Below are positions 32,686-39,213 of a DNA stretch of 64,000 bases, piece after piece. The position numbers were made by a program, and so were the translations under genes. Origin of the DNA: Myxococcus sp. RHSTA-1-4 (lineage in GTDB: Bacteria > Myxococcota > Myxococcia > Myxococcales > Myxococcaceae); assembly GCF_020037125.1 (NCBI RefSeq), contig NZ_JAIQDG010000042.1, positions 33,492-97,491 of the forward strand, given 5' to 3'. Positions within the stretch are counted from its first letter, which is position 1. The number at the start of each line of letters is the position of its first letter. The notes under the pieces were generated by a model. The model had not been told where the DNA came from. It made no database searches and saw only the letters and a list, made by a program, of their open reading frames with translations.

Positions 32686-34209
32686 TCAGCGCGCGTGCGA
32701 GATGCCGACGGAGGAGCCGCCACCCATGGGCTCCTTCGCCACGACCGGCTCGGCGGGAGAGGCGGCCGGAGCCGTCTCCTTCGCCGCGACCTGCTCGGCG
32801 ACAGGAGCGGGAGCCGACTCCTTCGCCGCGACCTGCTCGGCGACGGGAGCGGGAGCCGGCGCCTTCGCCGCGACCTGCTCGGCGGGAGCGGCGGCCGGAG
32901 CCGGCGCGGGCTTCACGCAATCGGAGGCCGCCGGAGCCGGGGCCTCGGAGCGGGCGGCGACCAGCGCGGGGGCCGCTTCGGGCGGGAGCCGGCGCGGGGG
33001 CAGCACGAAGGGCGGCGGCACGGGGCAGTGCGTGCACGGCCCGCGCAGCGGCACGGCCAGCCGCTGCCCGGCGCGCAGGAAGTTGCTGCGCATCCGGTTG
33101 GCCTTCTTGATCATCGACACCGTCGACCCGTAGCGCAGGGCGATGCCGCCGAGCGTGTCGCCGTTGCGGATGCGGTGGGTGACGACGTTGTGCTCGGGCT
33201 GGAGCGCGAGCAGCGGCTGCACCCGGCGGCCCAGCTCCTGGGCGCGCGGGTTGTGGAAGCGGATGTGGAAGTGGTCCCGGTGCCGGCGCGCGTGCCGGAC
33301 GATGCCCGTGGGGCCGTCATTGAAAATCGAGTCCAGCCACGCCTTGTCCTCACCGGACTGCACGGCGTAGTCGTAGATGACCTTCCGCACGCGGCGGTCC
33401 ACGAGCACCATCTGCACGTCCGTCTTCGTCACCAGCGCGCGGATGAACGCCCAGTTGAGCGGCACGTTGATGTACCTCTCGCGCTCGCGCTCACGGATGG
33501 GGTCCACCGTCGGGTAGTAGAAGCCGACGTCCACGTCCCGGCCGTTCTGGTGGCTCTTGTGGGGGCGCAGGTAGCCGCCCTCCTTGTTGCTGATGCCATT
33601 GACCCGGAGCGGCGGGGCGTTGGGGAACTTCGCGCGCACCTCGCGGATGGCCTCGGCCAGGTAGTTCACCGTCTCCTCGGTGGCCCAGGCCACCTCGGGG
33701 GAGACGACAATCCACTCGGGGCCTTCCGGGAACCGCTTCGCGTTCACCAGCCGGCCGCTGTGCACGAAGCCCACCGCCATGGACCCGAGCGAGGCAATCT
33801 CCTCCTTCCACCGCCGGGTCAGCTCCTCGTCGGAGAGCTCGGCCGTGTACAGCGGCCCCGTCGGCACGTCGCCCGAGGCCACGGCCTCCGTCGACTCACC
33901 CTCCCCAACGTCGCCGGCGGCCTCCGCCGACTCGTCATCCTCGCCCTCCAGGTCCTCGGCGGAGAGCGCGCAGCCCTCACTGGAAGCGGGAGCCTCTGCC
34001 ACCGCGTCCGCGGTGGGAGCCGCCACCGGAGCGGCACTCTCCGCGGCGGGAGCCGAAGCCGGGGCCGAAGCCGCCGGGGGCGCCTCGGCGCGAGCCGCGT
34101 CGGAGACCTCGGGACGCACGGCGGCGAGGGCCGGCGCATTGCCAGCAGTGGGGGCCACGCGCGCGGCACAGCCGGCGCAAACGAGCAGGAACCAGATTGG
34201 GTAACGCAC
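32686..34209 (-). CDS. MepA-like penicillin-insensitive murein endopeptidase with LysM domain; lipoprotein
   Basis: A 507-residue cell-wall hydrolase precursor with a GTG start. The lipobox lies in LVCAGC (C14), followed by about 100 residues of Ala/Pro/Glu low complexity. The catalytic part has the MepA/LAS zinc motif HKSHQNGRDVDVGFYYP (H-x-x-x-x-x-x-D type with a preceding His) and a late RHRDHFHIRFH zinc-ligand segment. MepA cuts D-alanyl-meso-diaminopimelate cross-links. A LysM domain (HRIRNGDTLGGIALRYGS.. to LRAGQRLAVPL) follows and binds glycan. The C-terminal tail contains three 42-bp repeats (APAPVAEQVAAKE). It is probably anchored in the outer membrane and acts in peptidoglycan remodelling. 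Confidence 0.85.
   Translation of the reverse strand: MRYPIWFLLVCAGCAARVAPTAGNAPALAAVRPEVSDAARAEAPPAASAPASAPAAESAAPVAAPTADAVAEAPASSEGCALSAEDLEGEDDESAEAAGDVGEGESTEAVASGDVPTGPLYTAELSDEELTRRWKEEIASLGSMAVGFVHSGRLVNAKRFPEGPEWIVVSPEVAWATEETVNYLAEAIREVRAKFPNAPPLRVNGISNKEGGYLRPHKSHQNGRDVDVGFYYPTVDPIRERERERYINVPLNWAFIRALVTKTDVQMVLVDRRVRKVIYDYAVQSGEDKAWLDSIFNDGPTGIVRHARRHRDHFHIRFHNPRAQELGRRVQPLLALQPEHNVVTHRIRNGDTLGGIALRYGSTVSMIKKANRMRSNFLRAGQRLAVPLRGPCTHCPVPPPFVLPPRRLPPEAAPALVAARSEAPAPAASDCVKPAPAPAAAPAEQVAAKAPAPAPVAEQVAAKESAPAPVAEQVAAKETAPAASPAEPVVAKEPMGGGSSVGISHAR
32777..32902 (-). repeat. Three 42-bp in-frame repeats at the 3' end of the murein hydrolase gene
   Basis: Units beginning near 32777, 32819 and 32861 each encode about 14 residues of the type APAPVAEQVAAKE. 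They form a flexible Ala/Pro/Glu tail after the LysM domain. Confidence 0.8.
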
Positions 34210-34325
34210 CGGGGCGAAGGATGACCCGGAAACCGTCCGACCTCCAAGTACCCGTCACCAGATTCTGGACGCCCCCCCTACCCCGGAGGGCGCTCCGGGA
34301 CGGCCCACCTCACACTTCCAGAGTG

Positions 34326-34378
34326 GACCCCGCCGCGTCACCGCCCTGCCGGCTGCTCTCCGGCGAGGCGTGACGGGG
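34326..34378 (-). terminator. Imperfect long hairpin downstream of deoD
   Basis: CGTCAC and CGCC on the left (34336-34345) pair, with one bulge, to GGCGTGACG on the right (34367-34375). This outer stem encloses an inner CCGG/CCGG stem. It lies 35 bp after the deoD stop on the minus strand without a T-run. Confidence 0.35.
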
Positions 34379-34412
34379 CCGGTTGACGCCCGCCCCCGCC
34401 CCGCCGGAACGC

Positions 34413-35147
34413 TCAGCCCGCCGCCGGAGCGGGAACCGGCTCCGCGATGGCGACGTCCAGCGCCAGCTCGATCATCTCGTCGAAGGACGTCTGGCGCTCA
34501 TGGGGGGAGAGCTTCTCCCCCGTCAGGATGTGGTCGGACACCGTGAGCAGGCCCAGCGCGCGGGCGCCCAGCTCCGCGGCGATGCCATAGAGCCCGGCGA
34601 CCTCCATCTCCACGGCGAGCATGCCCATGCGCGCCAACGTGTCGTTGAGCGCCGCCTGCGGGTGGTAGAAGAGGTCGGAGGAGAAGACAGAGCCGGCGCG
34701 CACCGCCCGCCCACGCCGCTCGGCCGCCTCCATCGCGCGCCGCGCGAGGGTGAAGTCCGGCACCGCCGGGAAGTCATGGTCCATCAGCCGCATCCGGTTC
34801 ACCCTGGAGTCGGTGCCGGCGCCCGTGGCCACGATGACGTCCCGGAGCTTCACGTCCTGGCGCAGGGCCCCGCAGCTCCCCACGCGGATGAGGACGCGCG
34901 CGTCGTAGGTCCGGATGAGCTCGGTGGCATAGATGGAGAGCGAGGGGATGCCCATGCCATGCCCCATCACCGACACCCTGCGGCCCCGGTACGTGCCGGT
35001 GAAGCCATACATGTTGCGCACGGAGGTGACGCCACGGGCGTCCTCCAGGAAGCGCTCGGAGATGTGACGGGCCCGGAGGGGGTCACCGGGCATCAGCACC
35101 ACGTCGGCGAAGTCGCCCGGTGCGGCTGAGATATGAGGAGTGGCCAT
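34413..35147 (-). CDS. deoD: Purine-nucleoside phosphorylase, DeoD type
   Basis: Cytosolic phosphorolysis of purine (deoxy)nucleosides to base and (deoxy)ribose-1-phosphate for salvage. It has 244 residues (DeoD about 239). The family blocks are present in order: VLMPGDPLRA with the phosphate site, GHGMGIPSLSIY, RVGSCGAL, SSDLFYHP, and EMEVAGLYGIA, which holds the ribose-contacting Glu-Met-Glu. GLLTVSDHILTGE carries the catalytic aspartate that protonates the base. The short N-terminus (ATPHISA) and the size show the hexameric bacterial type rather than trimeric PNP. It appears to be a single-gene unit, 15 bp upstream (in transcription sense) of nothing on its strand. Confidence 0.95.
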   Translation of the reverse strand: MATPHISAAPGDFADVVLMPGDPLRARHISERFLEDARGVTSVRNMYGFTGTYRGRRVSVMGHGMGIPSLSIYATELIRTYDARVLIRVGSCGALRQDVKLRDVIVATGAGTDSRVNRMRLMDHDFPAVPDFTLARRAMEAAERRGRAVRAGSVFSSDLFYHPQAALNDTLARMGMLAVEMEVAGLYGIAAELGARALGLLTVSDHILTGEKLSPHERQTSFDEMIELALDVAIAEPVPAPAAG

Positions 35148-35162
35148 GGACGCGCACCATAC

Positions 35163-35576
35163 CTACGGGCCGGCCACCCAGGACACGTGGAAGTGGGCAT
35201 CCAGCGTGGAAAGCGTGTAGCTCTCCGGAAGCGGGGGAAAAGGCGCGGCCTTCTTCACGGCCGCGAGCGCGGCGGCGTCCCACGTCTTGGAGCCCGACTC
35301 CGCGGACACGGTGGCGGACACGAGCTTCCCGTCCCGGCCAATCACCGCCTGGACCACGGTCTTCCTGCCCAGGGCCGGAGAGCCCTTGGGCCCGGGCTGA
35401 CGCCACTTGCCGGCGACGCGGGAGTAGACCTTCTGCTGGTAGTCAGCGCTCTTGAGCTCGGACTGGAAGAAGGCCTCGAGCCGGGGGCTGCCGGAAGCGG
35501 CGAGCGCGGCGGGAGCCACGGCCAGCGCGAGCAGGGCCACGAGGCTCAGACGGCGGATGCGGAACAGGGAATCCAG
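35163..35576 (-). CDS. Small exported TonB C-terminal-like protein
   Basis: A short exported protein carrying a TonB-C/AgmX-like fold: a VYSRVAGKWRQP segment, VVQAVIGRDGKLVSATVSAESG strands and AALAAVKKAAPFPPLPES, which is the energy-transducer C-terminal pattern. It lacks the membrane anchor and Pro-rich spacer of true TonB. The only ATG/GTG/TTG start is a GTG at 35540, but that leaves a signal peptide with no positive charge. A CTG at 35576 has GGAGGGAG six bases upstream and yields an n-region (DSLFRIRRLS) followed by ALLALAVAPAALA, an excellent signal. I therefore place the start at CTG 35576, giving 137 residues. It would sit in the periplasm. It shares the strand with deoD, whose start follows after 15 bp. 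Confidence 0.7.
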   Translation of the reverse strand: MDSLFRIRRLSLVALLALAVAPAALAASGSPRLEAFFQSELKSADYQQKVYSRVAGKWRQPGPKGSPALGRKTVVQAVIGRDGKLVSATVSAESGSKTWDAAALAAVKKAAPFPPLPESYTLSTLDAHFHVSWVAGP

Positions 35577-35649
35577 GGGGTGCTCCCTCCATCAGGAGAA
35601 GTGGCGCGAGGGTAACATGGGGCCTCCAGCCCCCAGGGAGCGCACCGCC

Positions 35650-37032
35650 ATGTCCACCGCCTCCGCCCCCGCGTCCAGTCCCGCCGACGCCCCGCTTCCG
35701 CCCGGACCTCGCGGCGAGCCGCTGCTGGGCTGCGTGCGCGAGCTGCGCAAGGATCCGCTCGCCTTCTTCTCCAAGCAACTGCGCGAATACGGCGACGTGG
35801 TGCGCATCCGCGTGGGCCCGGTGTTCGTGACGATGCTGGCCCACCCGGACCACGTGCGGCACGTGCTCCAGGACAACGCGCGCAACTACAACAAGCAGAC
35901 GCGCGGCTTCGCGGTCGTGCGCGAGCTGCTCGGGCAGGGGCTGCTCACCAGCGAGGGCGACTTCTGGTTGCGCCAGCGCCGGCTGGCCCAGCCCGCCTTC
36001 CACCGCCAGCGGCTGGCCGGCTTCGCGCGCACCATGGTGGACGCGTCGGTGGACCTCGCCAACACGCTCGAGTCCCGCATCGCCAGTGGCCAGCCCTTCG
36101 ACGTGGCCGAGGACTTCACCCACCTGACGCTGCGCATCGCCGGCCTCACCCTCTTCGGCACCGACGTGGGCGACGAGTCGCACGCCATCGGCGAGGCGCT
36201 CGGCCGGGCGCAGACGTTCGCCAACCAGCGCCTCACGCGGCTCATCCCGCTGCCCCGCGCCCTGCCCCTGCCCTCGCACCTCCGCTTCAAGAAGGACGTG
36301 GCCACGCTGGACCGCGTGGTGCGCACCATCATCGACCGCCGGCGCCGCGAGGGTGGAGAGCATCACGACCTCCTGCAGATGCTGATGGAGGCGCGCGACG
36401 AGGACACCGGCGAGCGGATGAGCGACACCCAGCTCCGGGACGAGGTGCTGACGCTGCTGCTCGCCGGCCACGAGACGACGGCCAGCGCGCTGGCCTGGAC
36501 GGTGGTGCTGCTGTCGCGCAACCCCGAGGCGCGGCGGAGCCTGGAAGCGGAGCTGGCGCGGGAGCTGGCGGGCCGGGCCCCCACGGTGGAGGACATTCCC
36601 AGGCTCGCGTACACCCGCCGCGTGGTGGACGAGTCGCTGCGCCTCTACCCGCCCGCCTGGATTTTCTCCCGCGCGCCCATCCAGGACGACGTCGTGGGAG
36701 GCTTCCGCATCCCCAGGGGCACCTTCGTGCTGCTGCTGCCATGGGTGACGCACCGCCACCCGAAGCTCTGGGACAACCCCAACACGTTCGACCCCGACCG
36801 CTTCCTCCCGGAGCGCGAGCGCGAGCGGCCGCGCTTCGCCTGGTTCCCCTTCGGCGGAGGGCCGCGCCAGTGCATCGGCAACCAGTTCGCGCTGATGGAG
36901 CTGGTGCTGGTGCTGGCCACGTTGCTCCAGCGCGTGCGGCTGGACCTGGCGCCGGGCCACGACTTCGCCCCGGCGCCCGCCATCACCCTGCGCCCGCGGC
37001 CCGGCGTCTGGGTGACGGCCACACGGCCTTGA
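35650..37032 (+). CDS. Cytochrome P450 monooxygenase
   Basis: Heme-thiolate oxygenase of 460 residues. Signatures are the oxygen-activation helix AGHETT (272-277), the ExxR pair E328-R331 in DESLRLYPP, a PERF-like FDPDRFLPER segment, and the heme loop FGGGPRQCIG with ligand C408. No membrane anchor is seen, so it is soluble and needs separate redox partners; none are encoded nearby. The overall sequence resembles the CYP102/CYP4-like bacterial group that oxidises fatty acids or terpenoids, but the substrate cannot be assigned. I chose ATG 35650 (AGGGAG nine bases upstream). An in-frame ATG at 35617 with GAGGG four bases upstream is a real alternative adding 11 residues. Two strong hairpins follow the stop. 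Confidence 0.93.
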   Translation: MSTASAPASSPADAPLPPGPRGEPLLGCVRELRKDPLAFFSKQLREYGDVVRIRVGPVFVTMLAHPDHVRHVLQDNARNYNKQTRGFAVVRELLGQGLLTSEGDFWLRQRRLAQPAFHRQRLAGFARTMVDASVDLANTLESRIASGQPFDVAEDFTHLTLRIAGLTLFGTDVGDESHAIGEALGRAQTFANQRLTRLIPLPRALPLPSHLRFKKDVATLDRVVRTIIDRRRREGGEHHDLLQMLMEARDEDTGERMSDTQLRDEVLTLLLAGHETTASALAWTVVLLSRNPEARRSLEAELARELAGRAPTVEDIPRLAYTRRVVDESLRLYPPAWIFSRAPIQDDVVGGFRIPRGTFVLLLPWVTHRHPKLWDNPNTFDPDRFLPERERERPRFAWFPFGGGPRQCIGNQFALMELVLVLATLLQRVRLDLAPGHDFAPAPAITLRPRPGVWVTATRP

Positions 37033-37037
37033 GGCAC

Positions 37038-37061
37038 GGCCCCTGAGTACGCGCAGGGGCC
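37038..37061. terminator. Perfect 8-bp hairpin just after the P450 stop
   Basis: GGCCCCTG (37038-37045) and CAGGGGCC (37054-37061) form a perfect stem with an eight-base loop, six bases after the P450 stop codon. The position fits a terminator, although no T-run follows. Confidence 0.5.
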
Positions 37062-37091
37062 CCGCATCTCCCGCCCTGCCGCGAGGCGGCG

Positions 37092-37128
37092 GGTGCCTGC
37101 CCGTCCGGATGCACACCGGGCAGGCACC
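37092..37128. terminator. Perfect 12-bp hairpin between P450 and AbiGi-like genes
   Basis: GGTGCCTGCCCG (37092-37103) and its exact complement (37117-37128) flank a 13-base loop. It is the strongest inverted repeat seen in the window. It may be a second terminator for the P450 gene or a regulatory structure ahead of the AbiGi-like gene, whose start is 65 bp further on. Confidence 0.45.
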
Positions 37129-37193
37129 GGGCACCACCGGCGCCTCGGGTTGCATCCCTCCCGCACCTCCGGGACATTACCGAAGGGGTAGGG

Positions 37194-37904
37194 ATGATGC
37201 TCGGCTACCAGGCGAATCCACAGTGGCGAGACATGTCCGACTTCGTGGTGCACTTCACGAAGCCGGGACCGCCCTACCATGACTCCTACCAGAACATGAT
37301 GAGCATCCTCGGCTCGCGGACGCTCATCCCCGGCGCGGAGGGCTTCGGCATCACCCGCGGGGAGCCGGCCGTCGCGGAGCGCCACCGCTCGGTGTGCTTC
37401 AGCGAGATTCCGCTGGACCAGCTCGGGCGGCTCGTCCAGCGCCGCAGCCTGTACGGCATCGCCTTCCGCAAGAGCTACATCCTCTCCCAGGGCGGCGGGC
37501 CCGTCTGGTACGTCCAGTACGGCTCGCCCGCGCACCTCGCGCTGAAGCACCAGGTGCGGCAGGCGCTCGCGGCGAAGGAGCCGCAGCGCGAGCCCATCTG
37601 GTCCATGACGCCCTTCGTGGACATCCAGGGCGACACCCACAACGCGCCCTACAGCTACCGCTTCGACTGGGAGCGCGAGTGGCGCGTGCCGGGGCTCCTG
37701 CGCTTCACCGAGTACGACGTCGCCGCCCTCTTCCTCCCCGAGGAACTGCACCCCACCGCCCGCGGCTTCTTCGAGTGGGCCGTGAAGGAGAAGGCCGGCC
37801 CCGGCTACTTCTGCCCCTGCCTGGACCCGCTGTGGAAGGCGGACCAGATTGCCGCCGCGCTGGCGAAGCACGCCGAGGGCTCGGCGCGCCTCAAGACGGC
37901 GTAG
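37194..37904 (+). CDS. AbiGi-like abortive-infection family protein
   Basis: A 236-residue protein resembling the AbiGi family: MSDFVVHFTK, NMMSILGSRTLIPGAEGFG, VCFSEIPLDQLGRL, YGIAFRK..ILSQGGGPVWYVQYG and FDWEREWRVPG. AbiGi is annotated as the antitoxin partner of AbiGii in a lactococcal abortive-infection system against phage. The fold is related to DUF2971 proteins, with a possible ADP-ribosyltransferase-like core. No AbiGii-like nucleotidyltransferase gene is adjacent: upstream is the P450 and downstream a convergent lipoprotein gene, so this copy is solitary and its function is uncertain. The ATG at 37194 has AAGGGG about seven bases upstream; an internal ATG at 37233 begins MSDFVVHF and is another possible start. 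Confidence 0.72.
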   Translation: MMLGYQANPQWRDMSDFVVHFTKPGPPYHDSYQNMMSILGSRTLIPGAEGFGITRGEPAVAERHRSVCFSEIPLDQLGRLVQRRSLYGIAFRKSYILSQGGGPVWYVQYGSPAHLALKHQVRQALAAKEPQREPIWSMTPFVDIQGDTHNAPYSYRFDWEREWRVPGLLRFTEYDVAALFLPEELHPTARGFFEWAVKEKAGPGYFCPCLDPLWKADQIAAALAKHAEGSARLKTA

Positions 37905-37910
37905 GCCGCC

Positions 37911-39212
37911 CTACTCGAACAGCGACACCTCGGCCAGCCGGGAGATGAACCGCTCCACCCCGTTGTTCCCGTTGGCGAAGCTCGTTCCGGTGAGCCGCAC
38001 GTAACGGACCGGCCCGACCTCCGCCAGGGCCGCCTCGCCGAAGTGGGACCCGTCCTTCTTGCGCAGCGGCCCGTCGAAGGGGCTGTCCCACTGGGTCGCC
38101 TCCTCGAAGCGGGGAATGAGGCCGACATGGTCGAGATTGGAGTCGGACAGCAGCAGGGGAGAGACGGCCATCAGCGCCCACTGCTCGCCATCCAGGCTCC
38201 CCTCGAGACGGAAGGCCCCACCCTCGACGCCACCCATGCCGCGGACCACGGCGTGCCGGAGCACCCGGGGCTCGGACAGCGTGAGGGTGAGCCACGGCAC
38301 GCCGCTCGTGGTCGTCGAGAGCGGCACCTGCTCCAGGCGCCCATCCGTCCATGGGCAGGCGCCCGCGGGCGAGGGCGTGCACGACACGCCCCGGCTGACG
38401 GGCCGGAGGTTGCCGGCCGGCAGGGGCAGCGATGGCGTGCGCCACTCCACGCGGAAGTCGAGCTCCGAGTGCAGGGCCCCCAGCGGGTAGAAGAGCCAGA
38501 CGCCCAGCGACATCGCGCGCAGCTTCACCTCGGGGCTGGCGAAGTCCTCCAGCACATAGGGGCTCGCGGTCCACGGCGACGTGGCGCCCCACCAGCGGAA
38601 CACCGTCTGTCCACCGCTGAGGACCTGCAGGACCACCTCGGGCTCCGTGGGAGAAACGGGCACCTCCTCGCCCGCCTCGTTGGTGGTGTGCACCTCCTCA
38701 CCGGTGACGGGGACCTGGGGCGTGGGCGGCGCGGGCGCGAAGGACACGACAGGCCCTCCGGAGCCCGGGTCCACTCGCAGCCGCGAGTCCCAGTGGCGCA
38801 GGGCCGGCAGCTCCACGTCGTCGCGGAAGAGGAAGGACACGAAGGTGCCCGAGCCGTCCTCCTCCAGCCGCGACACGCGGAAGCGGTAGGGCTGCGTCGC
38901 GTTGGGCAGCGGCGAGTTGGGGTCCACCGCCTGTACGTCGCCGTAGCGCATCTCCAGGAAGTAGTCCCCGGAGTCCTCGGTGGTGGCCGTCCCGTACGGC
39001 GTGAAGACCGGCGGCTGCCAGGGAATGGCCGGGCCCCCGTTGCTCCCGGGCTCCACCACCTTCGCGCGGTCATGGGACAGCGTCACGCCCACCATTGGCG
39101 AGCCATCGGAGAACTCGGCGCGGCCGTAGGCGAAGATGGGGTCGTCCTGCAGGCGGTCGCACCCGCTGGAAAGAACGGCGAGCATCGCCAGTGTCTGGAA
39201 TGGATGACGCAT
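37911..39212 (-). CDS. Hypothetical lipoprotein with discoidin-like C-terminal region
   Basis: A 433-residue predicted outer-membrane lipoprotein, lipobox LSSGC (C18). The first half is beta-rich with a Pro/Thr/Glu linker around residues 160-190. The C-terminal 150 residues (FRLEGSLDGEQWALMAV, VGPVRYVRLTGTSFANG, RLAEVSLFE) read like a galactose-binding/F5-8 type C sandwich, a common carbohydrate- or protein-binding fold. Family unknown. It starts one base after the stop of the TonB-dependent receptor gene, so the two form one operon. The lipoprotein is probably the surface partner that captures ligand for the receptor, as SusD-like proteins do, though it has no SusD signature. Confidence 0.7.
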   Translation of the reverse strand: MRHPFQTLAMLAVLSSGCDRLQDDPIFAYGRAEFSDGSPMVGVTLSHDRAKVVEPGSNGGPAIPWQPPVFTPYGTATTEDSGDYFLEMRYGDVQAVDPNSPLPNATQPYRFRVSRLEEDGSGTFVSFLFRDDVELPALRHWDSRLRVDPGSGGPVVSFAPAPPTPQVPVTGEEVHTTNEAGEEVPVSPTEPEVVLQVLSGGQTVFRWWGATSPWTASPYVLEDFASPEVKLRAMSLGVWLFYPLGALHSELDFRVEWRTPSLPLPAGNLRPVSRGVSCTPSPAGACPWTDGRLEQVPLSTTTSGVPWLTLTLSEPRVLRHAVVRGMGGVEGGAFRLEGSLDGEQWALMAVSPLLLSDSNLDHVGLIPRFEEATQWDSPFDGPLRKKDGSHFGEAALAEVGPVRYVRLTGTSFANGNNGVERFISRLAEVSLFE

Positions 39213-39213
39213 C

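Noticed and set aside
36645..37871. A 408-codon minus-strand frame over the P450 3' end and AbiGi-like gene
   Set aside because: It is antisense to two recognised genes and runs through strong hairpins in the gap; the composition is typical shadow sequence.
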